64,000 bases of DNA from Pirellulales bacterium (GTDB taxonomy: Bacteria; Planctomycetota; Planctomycetia; Pirellulales; JAEUIK01): the NCBI GenBank assembly GCA_019694435.1, contig JAIBBZ010000008.1, positions 62,001-126,000 on the forward strand. Direction: 5' to 3'. Positions 55,480 to 64,000 of this stretch are shown piece by piece. Below the pieces are notes generated by a model, which saw only the letters and a list, made by a program, of their open reading frames with translations, did no database searches and had not been told where the DNA came from. Positions within the stretch are counted from its first letter, which is position 1, and each line of letters opens with the position of its first letter. The position numbers were made by a program, and so were the translations under genes.

Positions 55480-58011
55480 ATGAAGCAGCTCGTGGCAGCC
55501 TTGTTGTGCAGCTTGTTGCTGAGCTCGCTGGTCGTGGCTCAGCAGCCGCCACGGCCCCCTGCGCTGCGGGCTGTCAAGCCGGCGGCACCTGCGCCGGCGG
55601 CCGCCAAGCCGGGCGCAGTCGCCCCGAATGCGCCGCCGGACGCACCGCCCGAAAACGCGCCGGCCGCTGAAACCCCTGCCGCCGGTGCCGAAGCGACTGA
55701 GCCGGCCGAGCAAGATCACCGCCGCATTTACGAGTACGACCCGTTCGACCAGGTCGTACTCAAGGACCCCAAAGGCGCGGTGGTGAAGATCCAGCTTCTG
55801 CCGTCGCGCAAGCCGATCGTGGGCAAGGGACCGCAGGACAAGCTCATTGTCCGGCTCTACGACGATTTCGAAACCGAGTACGAAATCCTTTGGAAGGACA
55901 TCGAACGCGTCGACCTGTTCGAGCAGATGATTCTCGCCGAAGCCGCGCGGCTGCTGGGGGAAAAGAATTTTGATGCTGCCTTCGACTACCTCCGTTACCT
56001 GCGCAAAAACTACCCGACGATGCCGGAACTAGAGCCGTTGATCCAGGAATTCTTGCTGGCCGAGGCCGACGAAGCCTTAGCCGCCAACGACCTGGAGCGC
56101 TGCTTCGCACTGTTGAGCGAGCTGGATGCCCGCGGCCAGGGAAATCCGAAGCTCCCCGACGCCTTTGGGCGCGTCGTCGATCGGCTGATCGGCGATCGCG
56201 TCAAGGAAGGCCAGCCCGAGTTGGCCCGGGGTATCTTGGCGCGCTTTTCCGTGCGGTTCGGCGGGCATCCCGTGGCGGAAAAATGGCGGCAAACGTTCGA
56301 AGGCCGAGCCTCGAAATTGGCGGCCGAGGCGTTGGCCAGCTTGAGCGCCGGCGACACCCGGCAGGCATTGAGCCAGGCGCTAGCGGCCGTCGAAATCTGG
56401 CCACAGGCGCCGGCCGCGCGCGAGGCGATGGAAAAGGTCCATGCTGCTTATCCGCTGGTGGCGATCGGCGTGCTGGAGCCTTGGCGCCGAGATGCCGACC
56501 CCTTGGTCGACGGCGCGTCGCGCCGTGTAAGACGGTTGATTCATCGGCCGCTGTTCGAGTTGGACGGTGTCGGCGCCGAAGGAGGACGTTACGGCTGTCC
56601 TTGGGGTGAGGCGAATCGCACCGATTTGGGCCTGGGGATCGCCCTCCGGCTCCGGAGCGACGTGCATTGGTCGGACGGTTCGGCGCTGACCAGTTTTCAG
56701 CTCGCGCGGCACCTGCTCGGCTTGGCCGACCGCCGCGATCCGCTGTACAACGCCGAGCTTTCGCAGCTCTTGGCGGGCGTCGATGCTACCGACGCGACGC
56801 ATCTGCAATTGCGCTTCCGCCGGGCGCATGTGTTGCCCGAGGCGCTACTCGATGGAATGCTCACGCGCCGCGATGGTGCGCAAGGCGTCCAAACCGGTCC
56901 GCTGGTCGTCAAGCAGCGCGCCGCCGAAGAACTCACGCTGGCCATGCTGCCGGGCGTGGCGCAAACGGGTCCTCATGAGATCGTCGAGCGCACGTTCACC
57001 AAGGGGGCGTCGGCCATCGATGCCCTGTTGCGCGGCGAGATCGCGGCGCTGGCTGAGATCAACCCCTGGGACGTGCAGTTGCTTGCCGGCCGCAGCGACA
57101 TTACGGTCGCCGCATACGCCTGGCCTACGGTCCATTGCCTCGTACCCAATGTGGCCCGCCCGCTGGGCGGCAATCGCACCTTCCGGCGAGCGTTGGCGTA
57201 TGTGATCAATCGCGAGTCAATTTTACGCCAATACCTGCTGCGCGGTCGCGAAGACCCGAGTAGCATGGTCGTCAGCGGTCCCTTCGTCCGGGGCACGTCG
57301 TTCGACGATGCCCGCGGTTATGCAAATAACGACCAGATCGCCCCGCGGGCCAGCGATCCTCAACTTGCGTTGACCCTGGCTTCGGTCGGCATTCTGCAGG
57401 CGTATCCGCCCGCGCCGGCCGAAGAGACGACGGCGGCCGCGCCGGCTGGCGACACGTCTTTACCGGACGCAGCCGCGGCGCAAGATGCGCCGGCCGAGCC
57501 AGGCGCGCCCGGCAACAAGCCGTCGGGACCCAAGCCAAAGCTGGTGCTGGTTTATCCCCCCACCGAAGTCGCGCGAACCGCCTGCAATGCGATGGTGCGC
57601 TACTTGCAGCTCTTGGGTGTGAATGTCGAGCTGCGGGAACTCGAGCCGCAAGGCGAGTTACCCGACGATTGGGATTTTCGGTATTGCGAGCTAGCGGCCT
57701 GGGAGCCGGTCGTCGACGCGGTCCGCCTGTTCGGGCCCGGTGGCGTCGCCGCCGGGGTGAGCCCCTACATGGAACTGGCCTTGCGCGAATTGTCCCTGGC
57801 CGAAGATTGGAGCACCGCGCGGCGCTTGTTGCTCGAAATTCACCGCCGCATCCACGACGACGTGGCGATTGTTCCCCTGTGGCAGTTGACGAACCATTGT
57901 GCCTGGCACAAACGGCTCCAGGGTATCGGCGAGCAGCCGGTGACGCTCTATCAGCATGTCGAGTCTTGGCAAGTTGCCCCATGGTATCCCCCCGACGTCG
58001 AAGTCTTTTGA
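55480..58011 (+). CDS. exported fusion of helical repeats and family 5 extracellular solute-binding domain
   Basis: An 843-residue protein with signal peptide (LVAALLCSLLLSSLVVAQQ) and a Pro/Ala-rich linker. Residues about 80-320 are TPR-like (LLGEKNFDAAFDYLRYLRKN). The remainder looks like a DppA/OppA-type solute-binding protein: IALRLRSDVHWSDGSALTSF, NRTFRRALAYVINRESILRQ and a C-terminal DDVAIVPLWQLTNHCAWHKR. No ABC permease or ATPase gene is nearby, and the N-terminal repeats are not part of usual binding proteins, so it is probably a sensor or binding protein of the kinase cluster rather than a transporter part. A Pro/Ala-rich insert (about 640-690) splits the binding domain. Confidence 0.8.
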   Translation: MKQLVAALLCSLLLSSLVVAQQPPRPPALRAVKPAAPAPAAAKPGAVAPNAPPDAPPENAPAAETPAAGAEATEPAEQDHRRIYEYDPFDQVVLKDPKGAVVKIQLLPSRKPIVGKGPQDKLIVRLYDDFETEYEILWKDIERVDLFEQMILAEAARLLGEKNFDAAFDYLRYLRKNYPTMPELEPLIQEFLLAEADEALAANDLERCFALLSELDARGQGNPKLPDAFGRVVDRLIGDRVKEGQPELARGILARFSVRFGGHPVAEKWRQTFEGRASKLAAEALASLSAGDTRQALSQALAAVEIWPQAPAAREAMEKVHAAYPLVAIGVLEPWRRDADPLVDGASRRVRRLIHRPLFELDGVGAEGGRYGCPWGEANRTDLGLGIALRLRSDVHWSDGSALTSFQLARHLLGLADRRDPLYNAELSQLLAGVDATDATHLQLRFRRAHVLPEALLDGMLTRRDGAQGVQTGPLVVKQRAAEELTLAMLPGVAQTGPHEIVERTFTKGASAIDALLRGEIAALAEINPWDVQLLAGRSDITVAAYAWPTVHCLVPNVARPLGGNRTFRRALAYVINRESILRQYLLRGREDPSSMVVSGPFVRGTSFDDARGYANNDQIAPRASDPQLALTLASVGILQAYPPAPAEETTAAAPAGDTSLPDAAAAQDAPAEPGAPGNKPSGPKPKLVLVYPPTEVARTACNAMVRYLQLLGVNVELRELEPQGELPDDWDFRYCELAAWEPVVDAVRLFGPGGVAAGVSPYMELALRELSLAEDWSTARRLLLEIHRRIHDDVAIVPLWQLTNHCAWHKRLQGIGEQPVTLYQHVESWQVAPWYPPDVEVF

Positions 58012-59468
58012 GCCTGGGCACCGCGGTCCTGGCGCTGGTACTCGACTGTTACGGGTCGGGCGGTGCCCGTGCCCAGGTGCCAGGGTTGCCGCCCACTACG
58101 TGGGAGCGATCGGCCTACCGCGTGCAGCTCGTGGTGCTGATCGATCCGACGGTCGGGATTTCGTCGGACGGCGCCAGCGCGCTGACCACCCGGATCGTCG
58201 AACGCGTCGCGGCGCTTGTCGGCGCGCGCTGGGAACTTCAGCTCGGCGTGTGCCCCCCGTTGTTGCGTGCGGCGCTCGGACCGCAATTGGCCGAAGTCGC
58301 CTATGAAGCGTTGCCTCCCGAGTTGCGCGCAGGCGACAAGGTCGTGTTCTTGCAGATCGCGCAGCACCAGGGCACACCGGTCGTGTCGGTCCGCGAGTTC
58401 GATGTGCGCACGCAGACCTGGTCGCCGCCCCCGGTGGCGCAACCGGTCGAGGCCGCGCAGTTGGTCGACCGCGCCGTAGTCGCGGTGATTGCCGCGGTGC
58501 GGACGGTGGCGCGCGTTGACGATGCGGAGATCAAATCGGCCAACCTCACGCTCATGGGTTGCGAGCTGTTGGCGCGCGATCCGAGCATGTTGGCCGTACC
58601 GCCAGGTACGGTGTTGCAGTCGTTCGTGCGTTTCAACGATCGCAACGGCCAGGCACGGCGCATCATGCCGATCGAGTGGACGTACCTGACCGTGGCCGAG
58701 GCCAGCGAGCGAACGCTCCGATGCGATGTCTACAGCGGAGTTCGCGGCGCGCTGACCGTGAAGACGCGCGGTCGTGTCGAAAAGCTGGCCATCGTGGTGC
58801 CGCCGCCGGTCGGCGGGACGCGGCTGCGGCTGGTGGCGCGCGATCAACGCGCCGACCCACTCGCGGGATACGAGGTCTACGCCCATGCGCCAGGTGAGCG
58901 CGAAACTACGCTCCTTGGGCGCACCGACGGCGACGGCAGCATCTGGGTCGAGGCGGCCGAGTCGCCGCTGCGCGTGTTGCTGGTCAAGAGTGGCGGCGAG
59001 TTCATGGCCCGCTTGCCGATCGTGCCTGGCAAAGAGCCCTTGCTCCAGGCACTGGTGCCCGACGATCGCGAACGCCTGCGCGCCGAGGGCGTGATCATCG
59101 GCCTCCAAGAAGGCCTGGTCGATCTCGTGGCGCAGCGCGCGGTGCTGGTCATCCGCATCCAGTCCATGCTCGACGCGGGCAACGTCGAGGCCGCAACCAA
59201 GCTGTTGGAGAGTCTCCGGAAACTGCGAAACCAACAGGAACAGTACTCCCTGTTCTTGCGCCAGCAGCGTCAAGCCATTGTGTCGCGCGACCCGGCGATT
59301 CAGCGCAAGATCGAGCTGTTGTTTGCCGACACGGAAAAGCTGATGACCAACTATTTCGATCCGCGGCCGCTCGACGAGATTGAGTCGTCGGTCTTGCGAG
59401 CCCGCAGCGTCGCCCCAGCCAACAGCGAGGCCGCGCAGGCGGCGGCGACGGCTCCAGCCGGTTCTTGA
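57981..59468 (+). CDS. exported protein of unknown function
   Basis: A 495-residue protein; ATG 57981 gives a signal peptide (RRRSLLSLGTAVLALVLDCY, cleaved near GARAQ) and overlaps the previous gene by 31 bp. It has a long mixed alpha/beta region (TTRIVERVAALVGARWELQL, ELRAGDKVVFLQIAQHQGTP), a beta-sandwich (LRLVARDQRADPLAGYEVYA, GDGSIWVEAAESPLRVLLV) and a C-terminal helical, coiled-coil-like stretch (EAATKLLESLRKLRNQQEQY). No family recognised. Last gene of the plus-strand kinase cluster. Confidence 0.75.
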   Translation: MVSPRRRSLLSLGTAVLALVLDCYGSGGARAQVPGLPPTTWERSAYRVQLVVLIDPTVGISSDGASALTTRIVERVAALVGARWELQLGVCPPLLRAALGPQLAEVAYEALPPELRAGDKVVFLQIAQHQGTPVVSVREFDVRTQTWSPPPVAQPVEAAQLVDRAVVAVIAAVRTVARVDDAEIKSANLTLMGCELLARDPSMLAVPPGTVLQSFVRFNDRNGQARRIMPIEWTYLTVAEASERTLRCDVYSGVRGALTVKTRGRVEKLAIVVPPPVGGTRLRLVARDQRADPLAGYEVYAHAPGERETTLLGRTDGDGSIWVEAAESPLRVLLVKSGGEFMARLPIVPGKEPLLQALVPDDRERLRAEGVIIGLQEGLVDLVAQRAVLVIRIQSMLDAGNVEAATKLLESLRKLRNQQEQYSLFLRQQRQAIVSRDPAIQRKIELLFADTEKLMTNYFDPRPLDEIESSVLRARSVAPANSEAAQAAATAPAGS

Positions 59469-59483
59469 CGCTTGCTGCCCCGG

Positions 59484-60890
59484 TCACAGCAATGACGACA
59501 GCACGACCCATGCGAGTACGATCGCAGCGCTCGCGCCGCCCACGGCCAAGGCCGCCAGCATGGCCGGCGGGAATCCAAAAATCAGCCGGGGCCCCTCGAC
59601 TACGGCCGACTTTTCCCCGTCGCTGACCGTCTCTTCGCTGGCCAGGGAGATGGGATGCGTCGTACGCAGCGCTCCCGGCACCGGGGACAACACGTCAGCA
59701 CCGGCCTGCATGCCCGGCGCACGCGCTACGCCCGCCACATCGTCGGGCAGCAGCACTCCGCCGGGCTGGGTGTCGTCGACCTGGGCCGAGCCCGAACCGG
59801 AAGACGTTTCGTTGGCGTCCGGGTTGGTCGCCGGCGGAATGACGATGGCCGAGACGGTTTGCGGCGTCCAGGGGCCGAGCCGGGTGACGACCTCACCCGC
59901 CGTGCGGATGCGCAGCTTCGGGTCCTTGACCATCATCGACCAGATCACGTCGACAAATTCGGCGCTCAACTCCGGGCTCAAGCGGCGCGGGTCCAGGGGC
60001 TGCAATTGGCAATGCGCGCGGGCCTTCTCTTTCACCGAACCCCCGGGAAACGGCACCTTGCCAGTGGCGGCGTAATAGAGCGTGCAGCCCAAGGCGTAAA
60101 TGTCGCCCGCCGGCGACAATGTTTGGGGCGCCGTGATCGATTCGGGGGCGAGATAGTCCGCTGTGCCCACGATCTTGCCACCGGGCGAATAGCCCTCTTC
60201 ATTTTCGGTGCAGAATTCGACCAGCCCAAGGTCGGACAGCTTGGCGACGCCGTCATCGCGCACGAGCAGGTTGCCGGGCTTCACGTCGCGGTGAATGAGC
60301 CCCAGGCTGTGCGCGTGCGCGAGCCCCTGGGCCGCCTGCGAGACAATCGAAGCGGCCTGCATCATCGACAGCCTGCCGGAGAGCCGCACCAGCCGGCGCA
60401 GGTCGGTTCCCGGTACATACTCGGTGACCAGGTAGTGGACGTTGCCGTCGAAGCCGGCGTCGTAAGCGCGTACGAGGTTGGGGTGATCGAGCCGCGCCTG
60501 GGCACGCACCTCGCGGCGAAACGCGGCCTCGGCCTCGGGTGTCGACTTGTGCCGGGGCAGGACCTTGACCGCCACCATGCGGCCCATCACCACGTGCTCG
60601 GCCAGAAACACCTGGCCCATGCCGCCTTGGCCGATCGCGTCGATGATCCGATACGAGCCCAGGTTGAACTTCGCGCGACCGACGAGCAGCTGCGAGGCCT
60701 GCCACGAATTGAGCTTGCCCGATTCGACCAGGCGCTGAGCCCATTGCTTGTGCAGCTCTGGCGCGGCCAGTTCATCGACGAACGGCACCAGGGCCCGTAA
60801 CTCTTCGCGGGCCAGGTCGACGTCGGTGGGCGCAACCAGGCCGCTCGATAGCACGCAGGCGCGAAAATCGAATTCGCTCGTAGTGGCCAC
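59484..60890 (-). CDS. Ser/Thr protein kinase with C-terminal membrane helix
   Basis: A 468-residue kinase. The same helical module as in the other kinase precedes it (NSWQASQLLVGRAKFNLGSY), then GQGGMG (87-92), Lys109 (VAVK), HRDVKP with Asp202 and DLG with Asp220. All key residues are present. A disordered linker (about 340-440) leads to a C-terminal helix (FPPAMLAALAVGGASAAIVL) with almost no extracytoplasmic tail. GTG 60890 is chosen because FDFRACVLSSGLV is the usual start of such kinases; upstream sequence in frame looks unrelated. It converges on the plus-strand cluster with a 15-bp gap. Confidence 0.9.
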   Translation of the reverse strand: MATTSEFDFRACVLSSGLVAPTDVDLAREELRALVPFVDELAAPELHKQWAQRLVESGKLNSWQASQLLVGRAKFNLGSYRIIDAIGQGGMGQVFLAEHVVMGRMVAVKVLPRHKSTPEAEAAFRREVRAQARLDHPNLVRAYDAGFDGNVHYLVTEYVPGTDLRRLVRLSGRLSMMQAASIVSQAAQGLAHAHSLGLIHRDVKPGNLLVRDDGVAKLSDLGLVEFCTENEEGYSPGGKIVGTADYLAPESITAPQTLSPAGDIYALGCTLYYAATGKVPFPGGSVKEKARAHCQLQPLDPRRLSPELSAEFVDVIWSMMVKDPKLRIRTAGEVVTRLGPWTPQTVSAIVIPPATNPDANETSSGSGSAQVDDTQPGGVLLPDDVAGVARAPGMQAGADVLSPVPGALRTTHPISLASEETVSDGEKSAVVEGPRLIFGFPPAMLAALAVGGASAAIVLAWVVLSSLL

Positions 60891-61033
60891 CGGGCACCGA
60901 TCCTCAGCCGCGAGCGCAAGGCACGAGCCTTGAGCTTGGTTACCCCTTTGCTCCCCTGGGAGTAAGCCTACTCCCGTCGGCGCACGGGCGCCAAGCAATC
61001 GGACAGCCGCCGGGCGATGGGCTTGGCGAGCCC

Positions 61034-61723
61034 CTACTCGGCGTCGTCACGAACCCCAAATTCGCTCCAGTACGCTGGCAGGGGAGCCGTCCAGGACAGC
61101 GTCTCGTCGCGGACCGGGTGGCGCAATGTCAGGCGTCGCGCGTGAAGGGCGATCCCGGCCGGAAAAGTCCGGCGACTGCCATATTTGCGGTCGCCCAACA
61201 GGGGGAAGCCGTGCTGGGAAAACTGCACCCGAATTTGATGCTTGCGGCCCGTATGCGGGCGGATTTCGACGAGCGCTGCGCGAGGCAATCGTACCAGTCG
61301 CCGAAACTCGAGCACCGCGTCGCGCGCCCCCGCGCGATCGGCCGCCACGCTGCGCACGGCACGGCGATGACCGGGCGCATAGACCCAATCGCGCAGCTCG
61401 CCCGCGGCCGGTTCGAACGACGGCTCGACCAGCCCCCAGTAGATCTTTTCGACGGTTCGTTGGCGAAACTGTTCGGTCAATCGCGACGCCGCTTTCGAAG
61501 TCTTGGCAATGACGACCACGCCCGAAACCAAAGTGTCGAGTCGGCTGACGATGCCCAAGTAGACGTTGCCAGGCTTTTCGTAGCGGAGGCGCAGATCTTC
61601 CTTGGCCCAGGCGATGAGACTGGGCCGATCCGCCTCGACGCCCATGGTGGGCAGACCGACCGGCTTGTTGACGACCAGCAGATGATTGTCTTCGTACAGG
61701 ATCGTCGGCACAGCTGGGATCAT
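61034..61723 (-). CDS. RluA-family pseudouridine synthase
   Basis: A 229-residue enzyme that converts uridine to pseudouridine in RNA. ILYEDNHLLVVNKPVGLPTM is the N-terminal landmark, and SRLDTLVSGVVVIAKTSKAA holds the catalytic Asp in RLD; the usual HRLDxxTSG reads SRLDTLVSG here. EIRPHTGRKHQIRVQFSQHG and FPLLGDRKYGS follow. No S4 domain is present. Whether rRNA or tRNA is the target is not clear. Divergent from maf, 79 bp apart. Confidence 0.92.
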   Translation of the reverse strand: MIPAVPTILYEDNHLLVVNKPVGLPTMGVEADRPSLIAWAKEDLRLRYEKPGNVYLGIVSRLDTLVSGVVVIAKTSKAASRLTEQFRQRTVEKIYWGLVEPSFEPAAGELRDWVYAPGHRRAVRSVAADRAGARDAVLEFRRLVRLPRAALVEIRPHTGRKHQIRVQFSQHGFPLLGDRKYGSRRTFPAGIALHARRLTLRHPVRDETLSWTAPLPAYWSEFGVRDDAE

Positions 61724-61744
61724 ATGGCTGTTTTACGGGGCACC

Positions 61745-61771
61745 ATCGCGGCCTACAATGCCGCCCGCGAT
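61745..61771 (+). promoter_or_regulatory. palindrome around TACAAT, probable maf promoter or operator
   Basis: ATCGCG (61745-61750) and CGCGAT (61766-61771), with GCGGC (61748-61752) and GCCGC (61760-61764) inside, flank TACAAT (61754-61759). As a -10 it would start transcription near 61766, downstream of the ATG at 61758, which supports the GTG at 61803 as the maf start. Confidence 0.35.
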
Positions 61772-61802
61772 CTCCATACTCGAGCGATATCAGGCAGCGG
61801 CC

Positions 61803-62393
61803 GTGGCGGAAGCACCGTTGGACAAGTCAACGCGTTTGGTTCTCGCGTCGAGTTCGCCGCGGCGCCGTGAACTGCTCACCGCTGCGGGTTACCAGTTCGA
61901 CGTAGTCGAGCCTCACCCAGAGGCCGAATGCGGCGTGTGCAGTGGCGAGTCTCCTCCAGAGCTCGTGGCCCGGCTGGCACTGCAAAAGGCCCGCGATGTA
62001 GTGCGGCGCGTGCCCCGCGGTTTGATTGTCGCTTGCGATACGGTGGCCGAGTGCCACGGCCAGGTGCTCGGCAAACCGGCGCACGAAGCCCATGCGCGCC
62101 AGATGCTGCAGACACTCCGTGGGCGCGAGCACCGCGTCTACAGCGGGTTGTGTGTGTGGCGCGCACCCGTTTCCGAGCCACTGGTTCGCGTGGCGCGGAC
62201 GACGCTCGTCATGGACCCGCTGTCGGACGAACAGATCGAGCAGTACCTTGCCACCGGGTTGTGGGAAGGGAAAGCGGGGGCCTTCGGCTACCAGGACGGC
62301 ATCGATTGGGTACACGTCATCTCCGGCAGCGAGTCGAACGTGGTGGGGCTGCCGATGGAGCTACTGGCTGAAATGCTGGCAGCGCTGGATTGA
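61803..62393 (+). CDS. maf: Maf-like nucleoside triphosphate pyrophosphatase
   Basis: Hydrolyses non-canonical or surplus nucleotides to monophosphate plus PPi. RLVLASSSPRRRELL is the N-terminal signature; ACDTVAECHGQVLGKP holds the catalytic Asp and conserved GKP. AGAFGYQDGIDWVHVISGSE then SNVVGLPMELL matches the dTTP/UTP-type (YhdE) signature rather than the m7GTP type. GTG at 61803 gives 196 residues, normal for the family; ATG 61758 would add 15 residues and lies inside a probable -10 palindrome. Confidence 0.9.
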   Translation: MAEAPLDKSTRLVLASSSPRRRELLTAAGYQFDVVEPHPEAECGVCSGESPPELVARLALQKARDVVRRVPRGLIVACDTVAECHGQVLGKPAHEAHARQMLQTLRGREHRVYSGLCVWRAPVSEPLVRVARTTLVMDPLSDEQIEQYLATGLWEGKAGAFGYQDGIDWVHVISGSESNVVGLPMELLAEMLAALD

Positions 62394-62552
62394 TAGCAGG
62401 TGGCGCAACTGCTGCGCGCAGCATCCTCAAATCGATTTAACGATCATGCCGGCTCGCCGTGCAGGTCGAAACAACAGGTATCTGGCCATTGACCCGGTCC
62501 AGATCTCGCCTCGCTGCCCGCCTGCTTCTTGCCCGCCGACCCTCAATCGATC

Positions 62553-63932
62553 ATGCCCACGTTGCTCTGCCGCCGCAGAGGCACCTGGTTTTGTTCCGGT
62601 ATCTGGTTGTGGAGCTGTGCGCTCTGCTTGCCGGCCGGTTCTCTGCGTGCAGCGCCGCCCTTTGCACCACCGTCGAGTCCGGGGCAAGCTTCCGATCGCG
62701 CGCCCGCTGCGCCGCCCGCGCCAGCCGGTTCCGCCCCCGCGGCTGCGCCGGAGAATGTTGCTCCAGGTGGTCGGCAAGCCGCGCTCACCCTGCCCCAAGC
62801 CCAAAGCCTGGCGCTGGGCAGTCATCCTCGGCTGCGCAACGCCGCCGCCTCGGTCCAAGCGGCAGGCGGGCGCGCCTGGCAAGCGGGGGCATATCCGAAC
62901 CCTTCGGTCTTCTCGGCATCGCCGCAGTGGTCAGGCGCTCAGAGTCAATACAACGTCTACCTTCAGCAGACCTTGGTTACGGCCAACAAACTGCGCCTCG
63001 ACCAGGCGGCCGCCGTGCGAGAAGTGAACCAGGCTCAATTTGCTTGGACCCGCGCACATTTCGATGTACTCACGGGCGTGCGCGGGGCGTTCTATACGCT
63101 GCTCGTCGAGCAGCAGCGTGTTTCCGTGAACCACCGCCTGGTCGAGCTCACCAGCCGGTCGTACGAGTTGGCCGAGCGGATGCTCAAGAGCCAAGAGATC
63201 AGCCGGCAGGACGTCCTGCCGTTCGGCATCGAACGCGACCGCGCCCGATTGGCGCTGCTGGGGGCCGAAACTGCGGTCATCCAAGCGCGCCGCGAGCTGG
63301 CGGTCGCGATGGGCATTCCGCAGCTCGAGATCGGCGCGATTAACGGCGATCTGGCCGCTCCCCTGCCCCGCTTCGATCTCGCCGCGCTGCAACAGACCGT
63401 GGCGGCCAATCATGCCGATGTTGGTGCGGCCCGTGCGGCCGTGTCGCGCAACATGTTTCGGCTCGCGCGTGCTCGTGCCGAGCCGATTCCCGATCTCGTC
63501 TTTCAGGGCGGCTACCAGCGCCAGATCGAGCCTGCCCAAGATCAGGCGCTGTTCCAGGTCGGCATGGTGGTGCCCCTTTGGAATCGCAATCAGGGCGCCA
63601 TCACGGCGGCGCAAGCCGAGGTGGCAGCCGCGCGCGCCGACACGCTACGGTGGCAGCTCGATCTGGCGCAACAGGTCGCCGACGCCTGGTCGGCCTATGA
63701 GATCGCCACCCAGCAGGTCGAGACGTTTCAGCGTCAAGTACTGCCCAAGGCCATGGAGTCGGTGCGGCTGCAGCAGCAGCGCCTGGCTCGGGGCGAAGGC
63801 GACGTGATCGGACTGGTTTCAAGTCAGCGGACGCTAGCGGACGTTGAATTGGCCGCCCTGAACGCCCAGCAGAATCGCTGGCAAAGTGCAATTGTCATTG
63901 CCGACCTGCTGCAGCTCGAAAGGTTTCCTTGA
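62553..63932 (+). CDS. TolC-family outer membrane efflux protein
   Basis: A 459-residue outer-membrane channel. The signal peptide (TWFCSGIWLWSCALCLPAGS) ends near LRAAP; a Pro/Ala-rich stretch precedes the mature domain. Two OEP repeats are visible (LTLPQAQSLALGSHPRLRNA; LQQTVAANHADVGAARAAVS), with long helices (LYNVYLQQTLVTANKLRLDQ style) and the VVPLWNRNQGAITAAQAEVA motif of CzcC/heavy-metal-type channels. ATG 62553 is preferred to a TTG 24 bp upstream. A membrane fusion protein would be expected next. Confidence 0.9.
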   Translation: MPTLLCRRRGTWFCSGIWLWSCALCLPAGSLRAAPPFAPPSSPGQASDRAPAAPPAPAGSAPAAAPENVAPGGRQAALTLPQAQSLALGSHPRLRNAAASVQAAGGRAWQAGAYPNPSVFSASPQWSGAQSQYNVYLQQTLVTANKLRLDQAAAVREVNQAQFAWTRAHFDVLTGVRGAFYTLLVEQQRVSVNHRLVELTSRSYELAERMLKSQEISRQDVLPFGIERDRARLALLGAETAVIQARRELAVAMGIPQLEIGAINGDLAAPLPRFDLAALQQTVAANHADVGAARAAVSRNMFRLARARAEPIPDLVFQGGYQRQIEPAQDQALFQVGMVVPLWNRNQGAITAAQAEVAAARADTLRWQLDLAQQVADAWSAYEIATQQVETFQRQVLPKAMESVRLQQQRLARGEGDVIGLVSSQRTLADVELAALNAQQNRWQSAIVIADLLQLERFP

Positions 63933-64000
63933 ACGACCTTCGAAAGCCCGGCCACCATGTCGTGGTGGGAATAAACCGGGCTCGCTCCGGCTCTACTAGT
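63929..64000 (+). CDS. possible start of the next gene (cut by window end)
   Basis: A TTG at 63929 overlaps the TolC stop by 4 bp (TTGA) and opens a frame to the window end: NDLRKPGHHVVVGINRARSG. An efflux adaptor (HlyD/CusB type) is expected here from context, but 24 codons are too few to recognise one. The GC inverted repeat at 63945-63982 overlaps it and could equally be a non-coding structure. Confidence 0.3.
   Translation, partial: MNDLRKPGHHVVVGINRARSGSTS
63945..63982 (+). other. inverted repeat after the TolC gene
   Basis: AGCCCGG (63945-63951) pairs with CCGGGCT (63976-63982), and CCACCA (63952-63957) with TGGTGG (63963-63968), with a 7-base bulge on the 3' side. No T-run follows. 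Either a weak terminator or part of the next coding sequence. Confidence 0.3.

Noticed and set aside
55480..58011. Complete ABC peptide transporter
   Set aside because: Only a solute-binding-like domain is present; no permease or ATP-binding gene lies on either side.
63954..63974. Tiny ORF ATG TCG TGG TGG GAA TAA resembling a Trp leader peptide
   Set aside because: Only two Trp codons, no ribosome site, no alternative terminator pair and no tryptophan genes nearby; chance is sufficient.

Overview
This window looks like chromosome from a GC-rich planctomycete, most likely of the Pirellula group. The evidence is in the sequence: a giant secreted protease whose N-terminus carries a planctomycete-type EPLETRLVLS motif, a PEP-CTERM protein, Ser/Thr kinases with GEGGMG/GQGGMG loops and a preceding helical module, secreted beta-propeller and prenyltransferase-fold proteins, and a long MoxR/DUF58/BatA/VWA cluster. 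Taxonomy is inferred from gene content only. I see no insertion sequence, prophage, CRISPR array or rRNA operon.

Layout. (1) 1-5.9 kb: the 3' end of a radical SAM gene, overlapping tail-to-tail with a 1762-residue subtilisin-like RTX protease. (2) 6.5-14.2 kb, plus strand: a sugar-phosphate module made of a small helical protein, a PPi-type phosphofructokinase, a HAD hydrolase, 6-phosphogluconate dehydrogenase, an SDR dehydrogenase and glucose-6-phosphate dehydrogenase, followed by a tRNA-dihydrouridine synthase. It faces queG. (3) 15.6-20.7 kb, plus strand: a PEP-CTERM protein, three small exported proteins or lipoproteins, and a short SecA-like ATPase. (4) 20.7-44.8 kb, minus strand: fourteen genes in a row with gaps under 65 bp or short overlaps. 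In transcription order they are a very large beta-propeller protein, a secreted prenyltransferase-fold protein, MoxR, DUF58, a BatA/VWA protein, a second VWA protein, a DUF4175-like membrane protein, a coiled-coil exported protein, a helical exported protein, an NPCBM protein, three HtrA-like proteins and a small membrane protein. Only the first HtrA has an intact catalytic triad; the next two have lost it. This is the most interesting region.

(5) 45.3-47.9 kb: an HU-like protein, a cysteine-free Rrf2 regulator, a small HExxH membrane protein, a family 5 uracil-DNA glycosylase and tRNA-Phe(GAA), which has a strong TTGACA-17-TAGTAT promoter. (6) 48.4-60.9 kb: a second envelope cluster on the plus strand, with a prenyltransferase-fold plus HEAT protein, a one-TM protein, a kinase with an extracytoplasmic beta-propeller, a TPR plus family 5 solute-binding fusion and an exported protein. 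A second kinase faces it on the minus strand. (7) 61.0-64.0 kb: an RluA-type pseudouridine synthase, a Maf nucleotide pyrophosphatase, a TolC-like channel and the probable start of the next gene.

Working idea (inference): region 4 is a single transcription unit in which a MoxR AAA+ ATPase and membrane-anchored VWA proteins work with secreted scaffold proteins and an HtrA protease that has two pseudo-protease partners, as an envelope assembly or quality-control system. Region 6 repeats the propeller plus prenyltransferase-fold pairing under kinase control.
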